A stretch of 34,273 bases of DNA from Deltaproteobacteria bacterium (GTDB taxonomy: Bacteria; Bdellovibrionota_C; UBA2361; OMII01), in NCBI GenBank assembly GCA_947491545.1, contig CANLJX010000017.1, positions 1 through 34,273 on the forward strand, in the 5' to 3' direction. Below the pieces are notes generated by a model. It saw only the letters and a program-made list of their open reading frames with translations. It did no database searches and was not told the origin of the DNA. Made by a program: the position numbers and the translations under genes. The first letter of the stretch is position 1. Every line of letters begins with the position of its first letter. Shown here piece after piece: positions 15,218 to 24,319 of this stretch.

Positions 15218-16311
15218 CAAGACGTTGCGCCCGGAAACTTCTCCTCGTTGGGTGCGCTTGCTTGGCTGCCGCGGGTATCTCATCGTGCTCCCCGGGGTAC
15301 GTCGCGCGCGGTGCCTACGAGCAGGGGAAGATATTGCTCGGGCGCCGCGACATTCCGGACGTGCTCAAAGACCCGGAGACCCCTCAAGAGGAGCGCGAGA
15401 AGCTTGAGCTCGTGCTTGAGGCGCGCGCCTTCGCGCTTGGTATAGGTCTCTCGCCAGGCGGCTCGTTTACCACCTACAGCGACATCGGAAAGGATACCCT
15501 CTCCTGGGTTGTCGTCGGGGCGCGCAAGGATTCCTTCTCGCTCTACACGTGGTGGTTCCCGATAGTTGGGCGGGTTCCATACAAGGGGTTCTTCGACAAG
15601 GAGGATGCTGAGCTTCAGGGCAAGGAGCTTGAGGCGGAGGGCTACGAGACCTGGGTTCGTGGCACCGACGCCTTCAGCAGCCTTGGATGGCTCGACGATC
15701 CGGTGCTTAGCACGACGCTGCGGAATCCGCCGGTGCGGGTTGCCAACACAGTCATTCACGAGAGCGTGCACTCGACGGTCTGGATACCGGGTAGCGTTCC
15801 TTTCAACGAGAGCTTGGCGCACTTTATTGCGATGAAGGCAACCGAGCAGTTCTTTGTGCAGAGAGTTGCGGTCTGCAAGGCAGAGAGTGGTCGCGATTGT
15901 TCGATCGTCGAGTCGATGCTCGGCACCGCCCGGCGGGATGCGGAGGTGCAGTACGACTTGGCTCTCCAGGTGCAGGCGCTCTACGCCGCTCTTGATAAGC
16001 TCTACAGCGACCCGCAGCTCTCTTCAGAGCAGAAGATCGCCAAACGAAGTGCTGTCTTTTCAGAGCATGTGACGGCGCTTCGAGCGAAGTATCCGCAGAT
16101 GCAAGCGTTGCGACAGGTCAACAACGCTGAGATTATGCAGCTCAAGATCTACATGACGGACCTGGATCTCTTTCGGGAGCTCTTCACTCGTGTGAAGGGT
16201 GACTGGGCTGAGTTCTTGCGCCAGATTGAGGATATTCGTTCTCAGCAAGACAGTGGTGATGGGGCGGACCCGTTTCTGCTGCTGAGAGAAAAATTGAAGG
16301 AGACTCCATGA
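15214..16311 (+). CDS. Lipoprotein zinc aminopeptidase-like protein (HExxH)
   Basis: The 365-residue protein has a basic N-terminus, a hydrophobic stretch and a lipobox-like ISSC at about residue 25, so it is probably an envelope lipoprotein. The motif HESVH, followed by FNESLAHFIAMKATEQF, matches the zinc site of the predicted-aminopeptidase family (PF10023): two His ligands, a catalytic Glu and a downstream Glu. The C-terminal third is helical. I start at 15214, whose ATG overlaps the pgpA stop; an upstream start at 15196 would hide the signal peptide. Its own stop overlaps the pyrF start. The natural substrate is unknown for this family. Confidence 0.82.
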   Translation: MTRRCARKLLLVGCACLAAAGISSCSPGYVARGAYEQGKILLGRRDIPDVLKDPETPQEEREKLELVLEARAFALGIGLSPGGSFTTYSDIGKDTLSWVVVGARKDSFSLYTWWFPIVGRVPYKGFFDKEDAELQGKELEAEGYETWVRGTDAFSSLGWLDDPVLSTTLRNPPVRVANTVIHESVHSTVWIPGSVPFNESLAHFIAMKATEQFFVQRVAVCKAESGRDCSIVESMLGTARRDAEVQYDLALQVQALYAALDKLYSDPQLSSEQKIAKRSAVFSEHVTALRAKYPQMQALRQVNNAEIMQLKIYMTDLDLFRELFTRVKGDWAEFLRQIEDIRSQQDSGDGADPFLLLREKLKETP

Positions 16312-17234
16312 ACAGCTTTGCCGATCGGCTTCAGGCATCAATTGAGAAGAGCGACAGTGTGCTCGTTGCTGGGTGCGATCCAGTGATCGATGCGCTCCCG
16401 CCCTTTCTTTTGGCAGAGGCGACGCGGCGGCACAACACTGACCAGGGGGTCATATCGCACGTTCTTGAGAGCCTCGGCGAAGCGTTCCTTGCGGCCATAG
16501 CCGGCAACGTGGCAGCGGTTAAGCCGAACATCGCGTTCTTCGAGCAGTACGGGCTCGCCGGACTCTCCGCGTTTGGGAAGCTCTGTCGGGAGGTCCGCGC
16601 CCAGGGGATTCCGGTTGTCACGGATGCGAAGCGCGGCGACATCGGTTCCACGGCTGCAGCGTACAGCGCAGCCTATCTTGGTCAGGCAACTGTGGGCGGG
16701 AAGCCCTACAGGGCGTTCGAGACAGATGCTCTTACTATCAGCCCGTTCCTTGGCTTTGACACGCTTGAGCCGTTCTTGACGGACTGCGTGCTGCACGGAA
16801 AGGGGCTCTTCGTTCTTGTGCAGACATCTAATCCTGGAGCCAAGGCGCTGCAGGGGCTGTCGGCAGAGGGAAGCACGGTCAGCCACCATGTTGCCCGGTG
16901 GCTGGCGCAGCATGCAGAGAAGCTTCAAGGGGCGTGCGGATGGTCGGGGCTCGGGGCCGTTGTGGGAGCTTCGTACCCGCAGGAGGCGAAGGACCTTCGG
17001 GCTGTCATGCAGACGAACTTCTTCCTTGTCCCAGGTCTCGGAGCACAGGGGGCTGGTGCCGAGGATGCTGTTGCCGGTTTCGCCACTCGGGGCGGCAAGC
17101 GGGGAGGAGCCCTAGTGAACGCCTCGCGTGGTCTGCTGGCAGGAAGCTGCTCCAACCTCGAGGAGCTCCAGCAGCTCATCCGCACCAACGCCAAGAAGTT
17201 CAACGCCGAGCTAAACCAGGCCATCGCATCCTAG
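16308..17234 (+). CDS. pyrF: Orotidine 5'-phosphate decarboxylase
   Basis: PyrF makes UMP from orotidine monophosphate, the last step of de novo pyrimidine synthesis. The catalytic signature is DAKRGDIGSTAAAY at about 106-119, with Lys108 and the flanking aspartates. VKPNIAFFEQYG and LVQTSNPGAK are typical of the longer subtype (about 270-310 residues). The 308-residue length agrees. Its ATG overlaps the stop of the lipoprotein gene (ATGA), making it third in the operon. A cluster of palindromic repeats begins 39 bases after the stop. Confidence 0.96.
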   Translation: MNSFADRLQASIEKSDSVLVAGCDPVIDALPPFLLAEATRRHNTDQGVISHVLESLGEAFLAAIAGNVAAVKPNIAFFEQYGLAGLSAFGKLCREVRAQGIPVVTDAKRGDIGSTAAAYSAAYLGQATVGGKPYRAFETDALTISPFLGFDTLEPFLTDCVLHGKGLFVLVQTSNPGAKALQGLSAEGSTVSHHVARWLAQHAEKLQGACGWSGLGAVVGASYPQEAKDLRAVMQTNFFLVPGLGAQGAGAEDAVAGFATRGGKRGGALVNASRGLLAGSCSNLEELQQLIRTNAKKFNAELNQAIAS

Positions 17235-17273
17235 CGTCCCAAAGATCCTCAATTAAACAAGCAAGATACCCAC

Positions 17274-17304
17274 CTACTACAACATCTCAGAGACCTTGTA
17301 GTAG
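17274..17304. repeat. Palindromic repeat, type A (cluster, element 1)
   Basis: Arms CTACTACAACATCTC and GAGACCTTGTAGTAG flank a central A; 13 of 15 positions pair. It begins 39 bases after pyrF. TCTCAGAGACCTTGTAGTA (17285-17303) is an exact inverted copy of 17343-17361 in element 3. Confidence 0.8.
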
Positions 17305-17308
17305 CTCG

Positions 17309-17333
17309 ACCGCGAGTTCCCTGAGAGTTAGCG
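17309..17333. repeat. Palindromic repeat, type B (cluster, element 2)
   Basis: CGCGAGTTCCC and GAGAGTTAGCG flank a central T; the pairing is imperfect. ACCGCGAGTTCCCTGAGA (17309-17326) is an exact inverted copy of 17390-17407 in element 4. Confidence 0.65.
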
Positions 17334-17341
17334 CTAAGCAG

Positions 17342-17372
17342 TTACTACAAGGTCTCTGAGAACTTGTAGTGA
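17342..17372. repeat. Palindromic repeat, type A (cluster, element 3)
   Basis: Arms TTACTACAAGGTCTC and GAGAACTTGTAGTGA flank a central T, with one mismatch and one G-T pair. It lies inside the inverted pair formed by elements 2 and 4. Confidence 0.8.
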
Positions 17373-17380
17373 CAGCGTAG

Positions 17381-17410
17381 ACCACGAAGTCTCAGGGAAC
17401 TCGCGGTGGT
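17381..17410. repeat. Palindromic repeat, type B (cluster, element 4)
   Basis: ACCACGAAGTCTC and GGGAACTCGCGGT flank a central A; 9 of 13 positions pair. It is an inverted copy of element 2 and ends 38 bases before the RNase gene. Confidence 0.65.
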
Positions 17411-17448
17411 TTGACTTTGGGGGTTAGGTCGCGCACGATAGTGGGCCC

Positions 17449-19548
17449 ATGGCGATATTCCCCAAAGGCTCCAGTAAGTTACCATCCGGCAAGGAGCCGT
17501 CTGTAGACCCCCTCCTGGGGAGCTTCGCGCACTACGAAGACAACGCGGCGGTCATTCTCGCGGTGGTCGTCTCCACTAAGAAGGACAAGCTCGGGATTCT
17601 GAACATCAGGGGCAGGGAGCTTGAGCTAGCGGCTAGCCGTCTCTACCTTCTGCCCGGCAAGGAGCCGGTCGGGGCCAGCGGCCAAGCAGCTCGGGTCGAG
17701 GCGATAAAAGCCCTGCAGGCACGAATCGACGCCGAGGCGGATAAGCTCAATGTCGAGGAACTGTGGGGTTTCGTGTGCGAGGAGGCTCGAGCGTTCTCGA
17801 TTTCCGAGCTGTGCAAGAGCTACTTCGGCTCAGATGAAGTAGCCCAGCATGCGGGGATGAGAGTGGCCCTGATTCGCGAGAAGATTCACTTCAAGCGCGA
17901 GAAGGACCTCTTTGAGCCTCGGCCGACGCACGTCGTTGAGGACCTGCGCCGCGCTGAAGAGGCGCGGCGCAAGAAAGCAGCGGTCAGAGATGCCACGATT
18001 GAGTTCCTCTCGCAGCGCCTGCGAGATTCGTCGCTGCCGGTGCCGCTTGAAGCGCAGGACAACATTCTTCTGATGGAGGAAGTTGCCGCAGGTATCCAGC
18101 ACTCTGATCCTGGCCGCCAAAAAGAGGGACGAGAGCTTGTGCATGCGGCGTGTGACGCGCTTTCGATAGCGCAGCACGGCAACATCGAGAAGCAAGCCTT
18201 CGAGCTTTTAGAAAAAGTTGGGTTCTTCCATCGCGACACGAACCTCTCGCTCATTCGCCACAGCATTCCGCTGTCGTTTGACTCGGAGAGTGCTAAGGAA
18301 TCGCGGGCGTATGAGCCAGCTCAAGCCGTCGATACCCTTCCGCCGCATGAAAAAGGCTTCCGCAAGGACCTAACGCGACTGCACGCGATCACGATCGATG
18401 ACTCTTCAACCAAAGACATGGATGACGCTATCACGCTTGATCGCTCGCGAGATGGTTGGACGCTTGGGATCCACATCACCGACGTTTCATGCGCGGTGCT
18501 TCCTGAGACGCACCTTGACCGGGTTGCTAGGCGCCGGGCCACATCGCTCTACTGCGCCGACCAGACCATCAACATGCTTCCTGAAGAGCTCTCGGATCTT
18601 AAGCTCAGCCTGCGCCAGGGAGAGGTCCGGTTATGCATCTCGGTGATCCTGCAGCTGAATTCCTCCCTCGAGGTTGTCCACTCAGAGGTTCTCCCATCGT
18701 GCATCCGTGTCGCCCAGCGGCTCAGCTACGACGATGTCGATCGCTTGCTTGAAGAGGGGGACTCAACACTCCTTACCCTGCATGAAATAGCTGCCGCCTG
18801 TGAGGCGCGCCGCATCAGCAGCGGCGCCATGCGTGTCCACAAGCGAGAGGCGGTTCCGTTCAAGGAATCGGACGACTCGATTCGCCTGCTTGAAATAGAC
18901 GAAGACAGCCCAGCTCGTATCCTCGTGTCAGAGATGATGGTGCTCGCAAACCAGGTGATGGCGGAGTTTGCCGCAAAACATCACATTCCGGTCCTCTTTA
19001 GGGGGCAGGAGCGGCCTGAAGATTCCGCGCCTGCAGGCCAGCAGGAAGCGCCAGAAGGGCCAGCGAAAGACTTCTCGGCCCGCACGAAGCTGAAGAAATC
19101 GACCGTGACCTTCGAGCCGCAGTGGCACGCGGGACTCGGTCTGGCAGCATACATTCAAGCTACCTCACCGATTCGCCGCTACCTGGACCTCTGCCATCAG
19201 CGACAGTTTGTTTCGTATCTGCGCTCAGGAAAGCCCTGGGCAACTCGTGCTGAGCTAGAAGAGATCTTCCATGAGGTCGAAGCGCACCTGCAAGCTGCAA
19301 CAGTGGCAAGCCGGGAGACCCGGCGCTACTGGTTGATGCGATATCTCGAACAGCGGGAGCGCGCTAAGCCGATAGTGGGGACGGTGGTGAGGCTTGATCT
19401 CAAGACCCCGCTCGTAGAGCTGGACGAGGCATACCTTACGATTTTCGCTCGCGTCCCAAAGGGCACCAGAATTGGAGCGCAGCTCTCTTTTAGGATCTCT
19501 TCGATCGATCCGCGTGGCGACACCATACGGCTTGAAGCTCTAGCTTGA
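17449..19548 (+). CDS. RNase II family (RNB) exoribonuclease
   Basis: This 699-residue protein has an RNB catalytic domain, which degrades RNA 3' to 5' with Mg2+. The active-site aspartates are in TIDDSSTKDMDDAITL at about 315-330. The RNA-clamp and product signature TSPIRRYLDLCHQRQF is near residue 585. The C-terminal 60 residues look like a small S1/OB barrel (GTVVRLDLKTPLVELDEAYL). The N-terminal 300 residues are not the usual pair of cold-shock domains of RNase R or RNase II; after a short beta-rich start they are helical and charged. It is therefore closest to the short RNB proteins of cyanobacteria and deltaproteobacteria, and I give no symbol. A palindrome cluster precedes it. Confidence 0.88.
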   Translation: MAIFPKGSSKLPSGKEPSVDPLLGSFAHYEDNAAVILAVVVSTKKDKLGILNIRGRELELAASRLYLLPGKEPVGASGQAARVEAIKALQARIDAEADKLNVEELWGFVCEEARAFSISELCKSYFGSDEVAQHAGMRVALIREKIHFKREKDLFEPRPTHVVEDLRRAEEARRKKAAVRDATIEFLSQRLRDSSLPVPLEAQDNILLMEEVAAGIQHSDPGRQKEGRELVHAACDALSIAQHGNIEKQAFELLEKVGFFHRDTNLSLIRHSIPLSFDSESAKESRAYEPAQAVDTLPPHEKGFRKDLTRLHAITIDDSSTKDMDDAITLDRSRDGWTLGIHITDVSCAVLPETHLDRVARRRATSLYCADQTINMLPEELSDLKLSLRQGEVRLCISVILQLNSSLEVVHSEVLPSCIRVAQRLSYDDVDRLLEEGDSTLLTLHEIAAACEARRISSGAMRVHKREAVPFKESDDSIRLLEIDEDSPARILVSEMMVLANQVMAEFAAKHHIPVLFRGQERPEDSAPAGQQEAPEGPAKDFSARTKLKKSTVTFEPQWHAGLGLAAYIQATSPIRRYLDLCHQRQFVSYLRSGKPWATRAELEEIFHEVEAHLQAATVASRETRRYWLMRYLEQRERAKPIVGTVVRLDLKTPLVELDEAYLTIFARVPKGTRIGAQLSFRISSIDPRGDTIRLEALA

Positions 19549-19584
19549 GCCACAGCCCAAAAAATTCCACTCTGGGCCCCTGTC

Positions 19585-22320
19585 TCATGGGCTCGCTGCC
19601 ATGAGGCTTGCGGCAGCAGCAGGGGACAATCCGGTGCTCGCTGTTCCAAGGATCTGCTCAATGTGTGCGAGGTCGACGGGCTTGGTGAGATGCTCGGTGA
19701 ATCCCGCTTCTTGAGCCTTGAGTTTGTCGGCCTCAGTTCCCCATCCGGTGAGAGCAACGAGTCGCACATGCTCTCCGCCGGGGAGCGAACGGATTTTTTT
19801 GGCAACTTCGTATCCGGTCATGCTCGGCAATCCAATGTCGAGGAAAATTATGTCCGGCATTCCATGTTCCAGCGCTGCGAGCGCCTGCGGCCCATCATGA
19901 GCTACCTCGGCTTTGTGCCCAGCCATGTTGATAAAGAGAGCCATGCTCTCGGCCCCGTCGACGTTGTCATCAACGACAAGTATCATCCGCGGCTCCGCCT
20001 CTGACGCGCTTCTTGGGGCCGACCTTTTTTCGTCTGTCATAACGGATCCTTTGGTTACGGGTATGTGAACCGTAAAAGCACTTCCTTTCCCTATCCCGGC
20101 ACTCTCAGCACGCACGTCACCGCCGTGCATCTCGACGATCTTTCGCACGATCGCAAGACCGATGCCGAGGCCTCCTTGCGAGCGATCGAGCGTTTGGTTG
20201 ACCTGCCCAAACATGTCAAAGATCGACTCCAGCATGTCCCTGGGAATCCCCAGCCCACTGTCTGAAACAGAGATCGTCGCGGTCCCGTTCGTCCGAAAAA
20301 CACGTAGCGCGATAGTGCCGCCTTGGGGCGTATACTTTGCCGCGTTGCTCAAGAGGTTGCTCACCACCTGGGCTAAGCGCGTCGCGTCGCCGCTTAACTG
20401 GATAGCCTCCTCGGGCATCTCAACCATAAGGCGATGTCCTGCGGAATCGACCAGCGGCATAGCACCTTCGATGCCCACCTCGACCGTCTCCTGCAGATTA
20501 ATTATGGCCCGTTTGAGCTCAAGCTTGCCTTGGGTGATCCGCGCAACATCGAGAAGGTCATCTATGAGTCGGACCATCTGGAGGAGCTGGCGCTCCATCA
20601 TGTCACGAGCCCGTTTGGTGTTGGGGGTTAGATCGTTGCGCTTGAGAATCTCGAGGCCTGTCCGAAGGGGTGCCAAGGGGTTTCGTAGTTCATGAGCGAG
20701 CGTAGCCAAAAACTCGTCCTTTCGTTTTGCAGAGAGTTTTAGTGCCTCTTGAGTCGCCCGTTGCTCAGAGATGTCAGCATGAATGCCAAGAGCACGGACG
20801 GGATTTCCGCTGGCGTCACGCTCAACCACCTGCCCACGATCCAAAACCCACAGCCAAGAACCGTCTTTTTTTCTGAGGCGATGCTCGCATTCATAGACTG
20901 CGATTTTGCCGCCAAGATGATGAGTCAGCCTCTCTAATGCCTTCGGGAGGTCGTCTGGGTGCACTAGCTTCTCCCACGAGCTGACGTTTGGAGAGACCTC
21001 AGCCAGAGCGTACCCCAGCATTGAAGCCCATGAGCCGCCGATCTGCACATTACCGCTTGGAATGTGCCAGTCCCAGAAGCCGAGCTTTGAAGCATCCAGC
21101 ACCAGCGCGAGCCTTTGTCGGTCTTTCTCAACCCGAGCCAAAAGCTCCTTTTGCTCGCTGATGTCCGACGAAGTGCCTACCATTCGCAACGGGTTGCCGG
21201 AGCTGTCGTAGTCGATAGCACCGAACGACTCCATCCATCGTGTTTTGCCGTCTAAAAGCTTGACGCGATAGGTGCTGTAGTAATCTCGGGCGCGCTCCCT
21301 GAAGCATTTCTGTACTGTCGCCTCAACGCGCTGCAGGTCCTCCGGGAATACCAGGCGAGCCCAACTGGAGTAGCTCCCATCAAAGGAGCCAGGGGCAAGC
21401 TGGCTAAGCTCCTCCATGTGCTCAGACCATACAACCTTGTTTGTGCGCACATTCCAGTCCCAAATTCCGATGTTGCCCGCACGCTCAGCCAGGGCCACGC
21501 GCTTGTTCTTGTGCTGCAAGCGCTGAATCAGGAGGCAACGCTCGATAGCGGCCGTTGCGAGTTCAACTATTACGGAGGTCTCGCCCTCTACGTCGTCAAA
21601 CACGGAAGTGGGATACCACAAAGCGAGAACTCCCCAGTGCGTCCCGTCAGCGAGGTATATGGAGCGCAGCTGGCATGATGAAAGGTTGTGAGCGGCGAGA
21701 AGTTCCCGGGTCTCTTCGTCTACCAAACTAAGGGCGTTGGTCTCGATTAGCTCGGGCGCCTCGACAGACAAACGGGGGAAGAGCCTCACGGTCTGCTCGG
21801 ACAGACCCGGAACGAGAGAAAGTGACCAGGGTTTATCGGTGGCATCCATGCGAGGGATGAGCCTCGGTGCTCGGCCAGAGTTCGCGGTCTCGACGAAGTA
21901 GCAGAGAGAGCCGGGGAGGAGGCTCTCCGTGGCGTGCGCAACCGTCGACAAAATTGGATCGAGCTCGCCTCCTGCTGCCACGGCTCGAAGCGCCTCACGA
22001 TACGCGGCCTGCTCCCGAGAAAGTTGCCGGGGGCGATCTCCACCCGTCGTCCCAGGGGCAGGGTGCACGGGAGTAGGGGAGGGCCTCCCCCTCTTTAGTC
22101 GGCGGATAGCGGTACGAGCGAGTGCTGCAATGAGGCAGAGCTCGAGCAAGCCCAAGATCGTGACGGACGGAACTTGCCCCTCGAAGGGATTGTTAAGAAT
22201 AATCGCAAGGACTGCCCCGATACTCCCCGCCATCAGCAGTCCGAAAAGCCCAACGCGCCGGTCGTTGGGCACGGGGATATGGCGGAACTCAAAATCAGCG
22301 GTAGGCGGAACCTGGCTCAT
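19585..22320 (-). CDS. Hybrid sensor histidine kinase with GAF, two PAS and receiver domains
   Basis: The 911-residue protein has two N-terminal membrane helices (about 23-43 and 51-71) with almost no periplasmic loop, so sensing is probably cytoplasmic or within the membrane. A GAF-like domain (about 105-265) and two PAS/PAC domains (about 275-395 and 400-525; both end in DISEQ) follow. The dimerisation domain carries the phospho-accepting His in FLATLAHELRNPLAPLR. The ATPase domain has N (NLLSNAAKYTPQGG), G1 (SDSGLGI) and G2 (GGLGIGLAIV) boxes. The C-terminal receiver (about 780-895) has VVDDN, the phospho-Asp in IIFLDIGLPS, and the Lys in TKPVD. No separate response regulator lies nearby. 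An inverted repeat lies 37 bases upstream of the start. Confidence 0.93.
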   Translation of the reverse strand: MSQVPPTADFEFRHIPVPNDRRVGLFGLLMAGSIGAVLAIILNNPFEGQVPSVTILGLLELCLIAALARTAIRRLKRGRPSPTPVHPAPGTTGGDRPRQLSREQAAYREALRAVAAGGELDPILSTVAHATESLLPGSLCYFVETANSGRAPRLIPRMDATDKPWSLSLVPGLSEQTVRLFPRLSVEAPELIETNALSLVDEETRELLAAHNLSSCQLRSIYLADGTHWGVLALWYPTSVFDDVEGETSVIVELATAAIERCLLIQRLQHKNKRVALAERAGNIGIWDWNVRTNKVVWSEHMEELSQLAPGSFDGSYSSWARLVFPEDLQRVEATVQKCFRERARDYYSTYRVKLLDGKTRWMESFGAIDYDSSGNPLRMVGTSSDISEQKELLARVEKDRQRLALVLDASKLGFWDWHIPSGNVQIGGSWASMLGYALAEVSPNVSSWEKLVHPDDLPKALERLTHHLGGKIAVYECEHRLRKKDGSWLWVLDRGQVVERDASGNPVRALGIHADISEQRATQEALKLSAKRKDEFLATLAHELRNPLAPLRTGLEILKRNDLTPNTKRARDMMERQLLQMVRLIDDLLDVARITQGKLELKRAIINLQETVEVGIEGAMPLVDSAGHRLMVEMPEEAIQLSGDATRLAQVVSNLLSNAAKYTPQGGTIALRVFRTNGTATISVSDSGLGIPRDMLESIFDMFGQVNQTLDRSQGGLGIGLAIVRKIVEMHGGDVRAESAGIGKGSAFTVHIPVTKGSVMTDEKRSAPRSASEAEPRMILVVDDNVDGAESMALFINMAGHKAEVAHDGPQALAALEHGMPDIIFLDIGLPSMTGYEVAKKIRSLPGGEHVRLVALTGWGTEADKLKAQEAGFTEHLTKPVDLAHIEQILGTASTGLSPAAAASLMAASP

Positions 22321-22356
22321 CAGAAGCGAGAGGGGACCACGGGAGCCGGACCCTTT

Positions 22357-22374
22357 GTATGATGACGGTCATAC
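22357..22374 (-). promoter_or_regulatory. Inverted repeat upstream of the sensor kinase
   Basis: GTATGA-tgacgg-TCATAC is a perfect 6-base inverted repeat with a 6-base spacer, 37 bases before the kinase start. Its halves resemble -10 hexamers on the minus strand, so it could be an operator overlapping a promoter. Confidence 0.4.
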
Positions 22375-22515
22375 CACGAGGTCAGAAGGCACGTTCGCCG
22401 CTACTGGAAAGTACTAAGTTGCCCCAGAGGATGAGGCGGACAGCCCAGACTCACATACCGCCTGCTTCAACGAGATGGCTAGTTCGTTGCTTCGGACTTC
22501 CCGAGCAGGCAGCCT

Positions 22516-24189
22516 CTAAAGCTTGCGCCATGCTCGGACAGTCGAGAACACTCCAGGAATTGAGGGCAGCCACGACTGCGTTTGACACGGGTCTGCTGGC
22601 TTGAGCAGCTCAAGGCGGACGGCTTGTGCGGGAGCCGTCGCAAAGAACTCGTCGCAGGCTTGCCGAATGCCCGGCTCAGACCCGCCGTGGTGGTACAGGA
22701 TGTACTCTCGATTCTCAGGTGTGAGAGCGGGAAGATAGTCGTGAACGATTAGCAACCCGCCAGAGCGCAGCAGCGGGAAGTACAGTTCGAGATCGCGCCT
22801 CACGCCCTCATAAGAGTGATCGCCATCGATGAAGATCGCGTCAGCGAGCCGCCCCTCGTTTCGAAGCTGTGCAGCGAGTATCGGAGCCGCCACGTCAGAG
22901 GTCATCTTCAGATGACGCGCATCTGAGCTCAGCTCGCGCATCACCTGGTAAAACTGCGCCTGGCCTGCAGGCTCCACAGATGTCGCTGAGACAGGTAGCC
23001 CGTGGCTCTTGAGCGCGATGTAGCTCTGCAGGAAGGAAGCGCCGGCATACGACCCGACCTCAACGAAGCAGATATCTCGCTGACCCGCGCGTAGCTTGAG
23101 CTCCCATGCCAGCAGCGAGAAGAGCTGGAAGCGCTCATTCTCAGACATCTGGCTCTCGATGCCGAATCTCGACACGTCGTGCTGCCTAAAGGCTTCAACA
23201 ATCTCTGCCGGCACTGCTGGGTTAAGGGGGGAGCGGTCCGGCTTCTCAAACCAGACGCCGGTGCTGTCGATCTGTCGGATGACAGGAGCGATGTGACGGC
23301 TTGCAAAGAACTCTTCACATGCCTTGCGGCACCCTTCCCAGTGACCGAAGTCGTCGACTTGAATCACGCCCCTATCAACGACGCGGTCGTAGAAGTTCTC
23401 AAGAATGCACTTCGTCGATGAGTGCCAGTCGCCGTCCATGTGCAGGAGTGCGGCGACCCCAATCCAGTTTTTTCTCTCGGGCAGCGTGGACTCGAAGAAC
23501 CCTTCAACCGGACGGATAATATCGCTTACGCCGAGCTTGGCGCAGACAGCTTCAAGGCTTGCGCGCGGAGCAGCGCACGTTCCCTCGCCCCAGCCCGTCA
23601 GCGAGGCAGGCACTCCGTTGTGCGTGTCAACATCTGAAGCAGGCGGCATCCCACTGAACGAGTCAAAGCACCAAAGCAGCCGTGGCGAGCGGCTGTAGCG
23701 ACGGATTACGTAAGCGAGCAGCGCCGACGAGCCACCAGCGGCAACACCACACTCAATGAAATTGCCAGGGATGTTTTCAAGACAGACCCGACGGGCGAGC
23801 GAAAAGAGGGAGTAGAGGCGATCCACGCTGAGCATCGTGTACGGACGAACGACCTCATAAATCTGAGAGAAGTCAGGGTCGTTTAAGCTGTCCGTCCCAT
23901 GGACCTGTCCCATCTCGGCCGCGAGCTGGTCGAGCAGCCGTTGCGCCTCAAGATTGCTCGGGAAGAGGCGAAGCTCTTCGCGCAGCGACTCAAGCGCCTC
24001 ATGCAGGCGCCCCATGGTGATGAAGCAGGCGCTGCGCACAAGGTCGAGGTTGATCACAGGAGTTCTGAGACTCTTCGCCTTAAGCGTGGCGTCGAACGCC
24101 TGCTGGACAGCGCCGGCTTGCAGAAACCTGGTGGCCTCGATCAAGAGCGATTGAGCAGCGGCAGCTTGGGGTTGGTGGGATTCGGTCAT
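22516..24189 (-). CDS. Double methyltransferase: TylF-like plus second SAM domain
   Basis: The 557-residue protein starts with about 95 residues of TPR-like helices. A TylF/MycF-type macrocin O-methyltransferase domain follows (about 105-315). It has the SAM loop GNFIECGVAAGGSSALLAY, the family signature CFDSFSGMP, and the metal-binding acids in LHMDGDWHSSTK and VDDFGHWEGC. A second Rossmann methyltransferase follows (about 345-520) with VEVGSYAGASFLQSY and AIFIDGDHSYEGVRRDLE. TylF enzymes methylate sugar hydroxyls, so modification of a surface glycan is likely, given the glycosyltransferase upstream. I start at the ATG 24189, which has GGGAG upstream; a longer frame to 24324 would run into the palindromic repeats. 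Confidence 0.85.
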   Translation of the reverse strand: MTESHQPQAAAAQSLLIEATRFLQAGAVQQAFDATLKAKSLRTPVINLDLVRSACFITMGRLHEALESLREELRLFPSNLEAQRLLDQLAAEMGQVHGTDSLNDPDFSQIYEVVRPYTMLSVDRLYSLFSLARRVCLENIPGNFIECGVAAGGSSALLAYVIRRYSRSPRLLWCFDSFSGMPPASDVDTHNGVPASLTGWGEGTCAAPRASLEAVCAKLGVSDIIRPVEGFFESTLPERKNWIGVAALLHMDGDWHSSTKCILENFYDRVVDRGVIQVDDFGHWEGCRKACEEFFASRHIAPVIRQIDSTGVWFEKPDRSPLNPAVPAEIVEAFRQHDVSRFGIESQMSENERFQLFSLLAWELKLRAGQRDICFVEVGSYAGASFLQSYIALKSHGLPVSATSVEPAGQAQFYQVMRELSSDARHLKMTSDVAAPILAAQLRNEGRLADAIFIDGDHSYEGVRRDLELYFPLLRSGGLLIVHDYLPALTPENREYILYHHGGSEPGIRQACDEFFATAPAQAVRLELLKPADPCQTQSWLPSIPGVFSTVRAWRKL

Positions 24190-24319
24190 AGCGCTAGGCT
24201 CCCAAAAGGGCTGAGTTGCCCTCTGTTTAAGACACGCGTTGAAAACATATAGATTCAGCATTTTGCACAATTTGCCACCCCTAACCCCCCGAAAAGAGGC
24301 CCCTCTCTCGCCCCGACCA

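Noticed and set aside
17274-17410. CRISPR-like array
   Set aside because: The units are palindromes of two alternating types with no regular spacers and no cas genes nearby.
19549-19584. Bidirectional terminator between the RNase and kinase genes
   Set aside because: Only a 4-bp GCCC/GGGC stem can form and the T run is in the loop.
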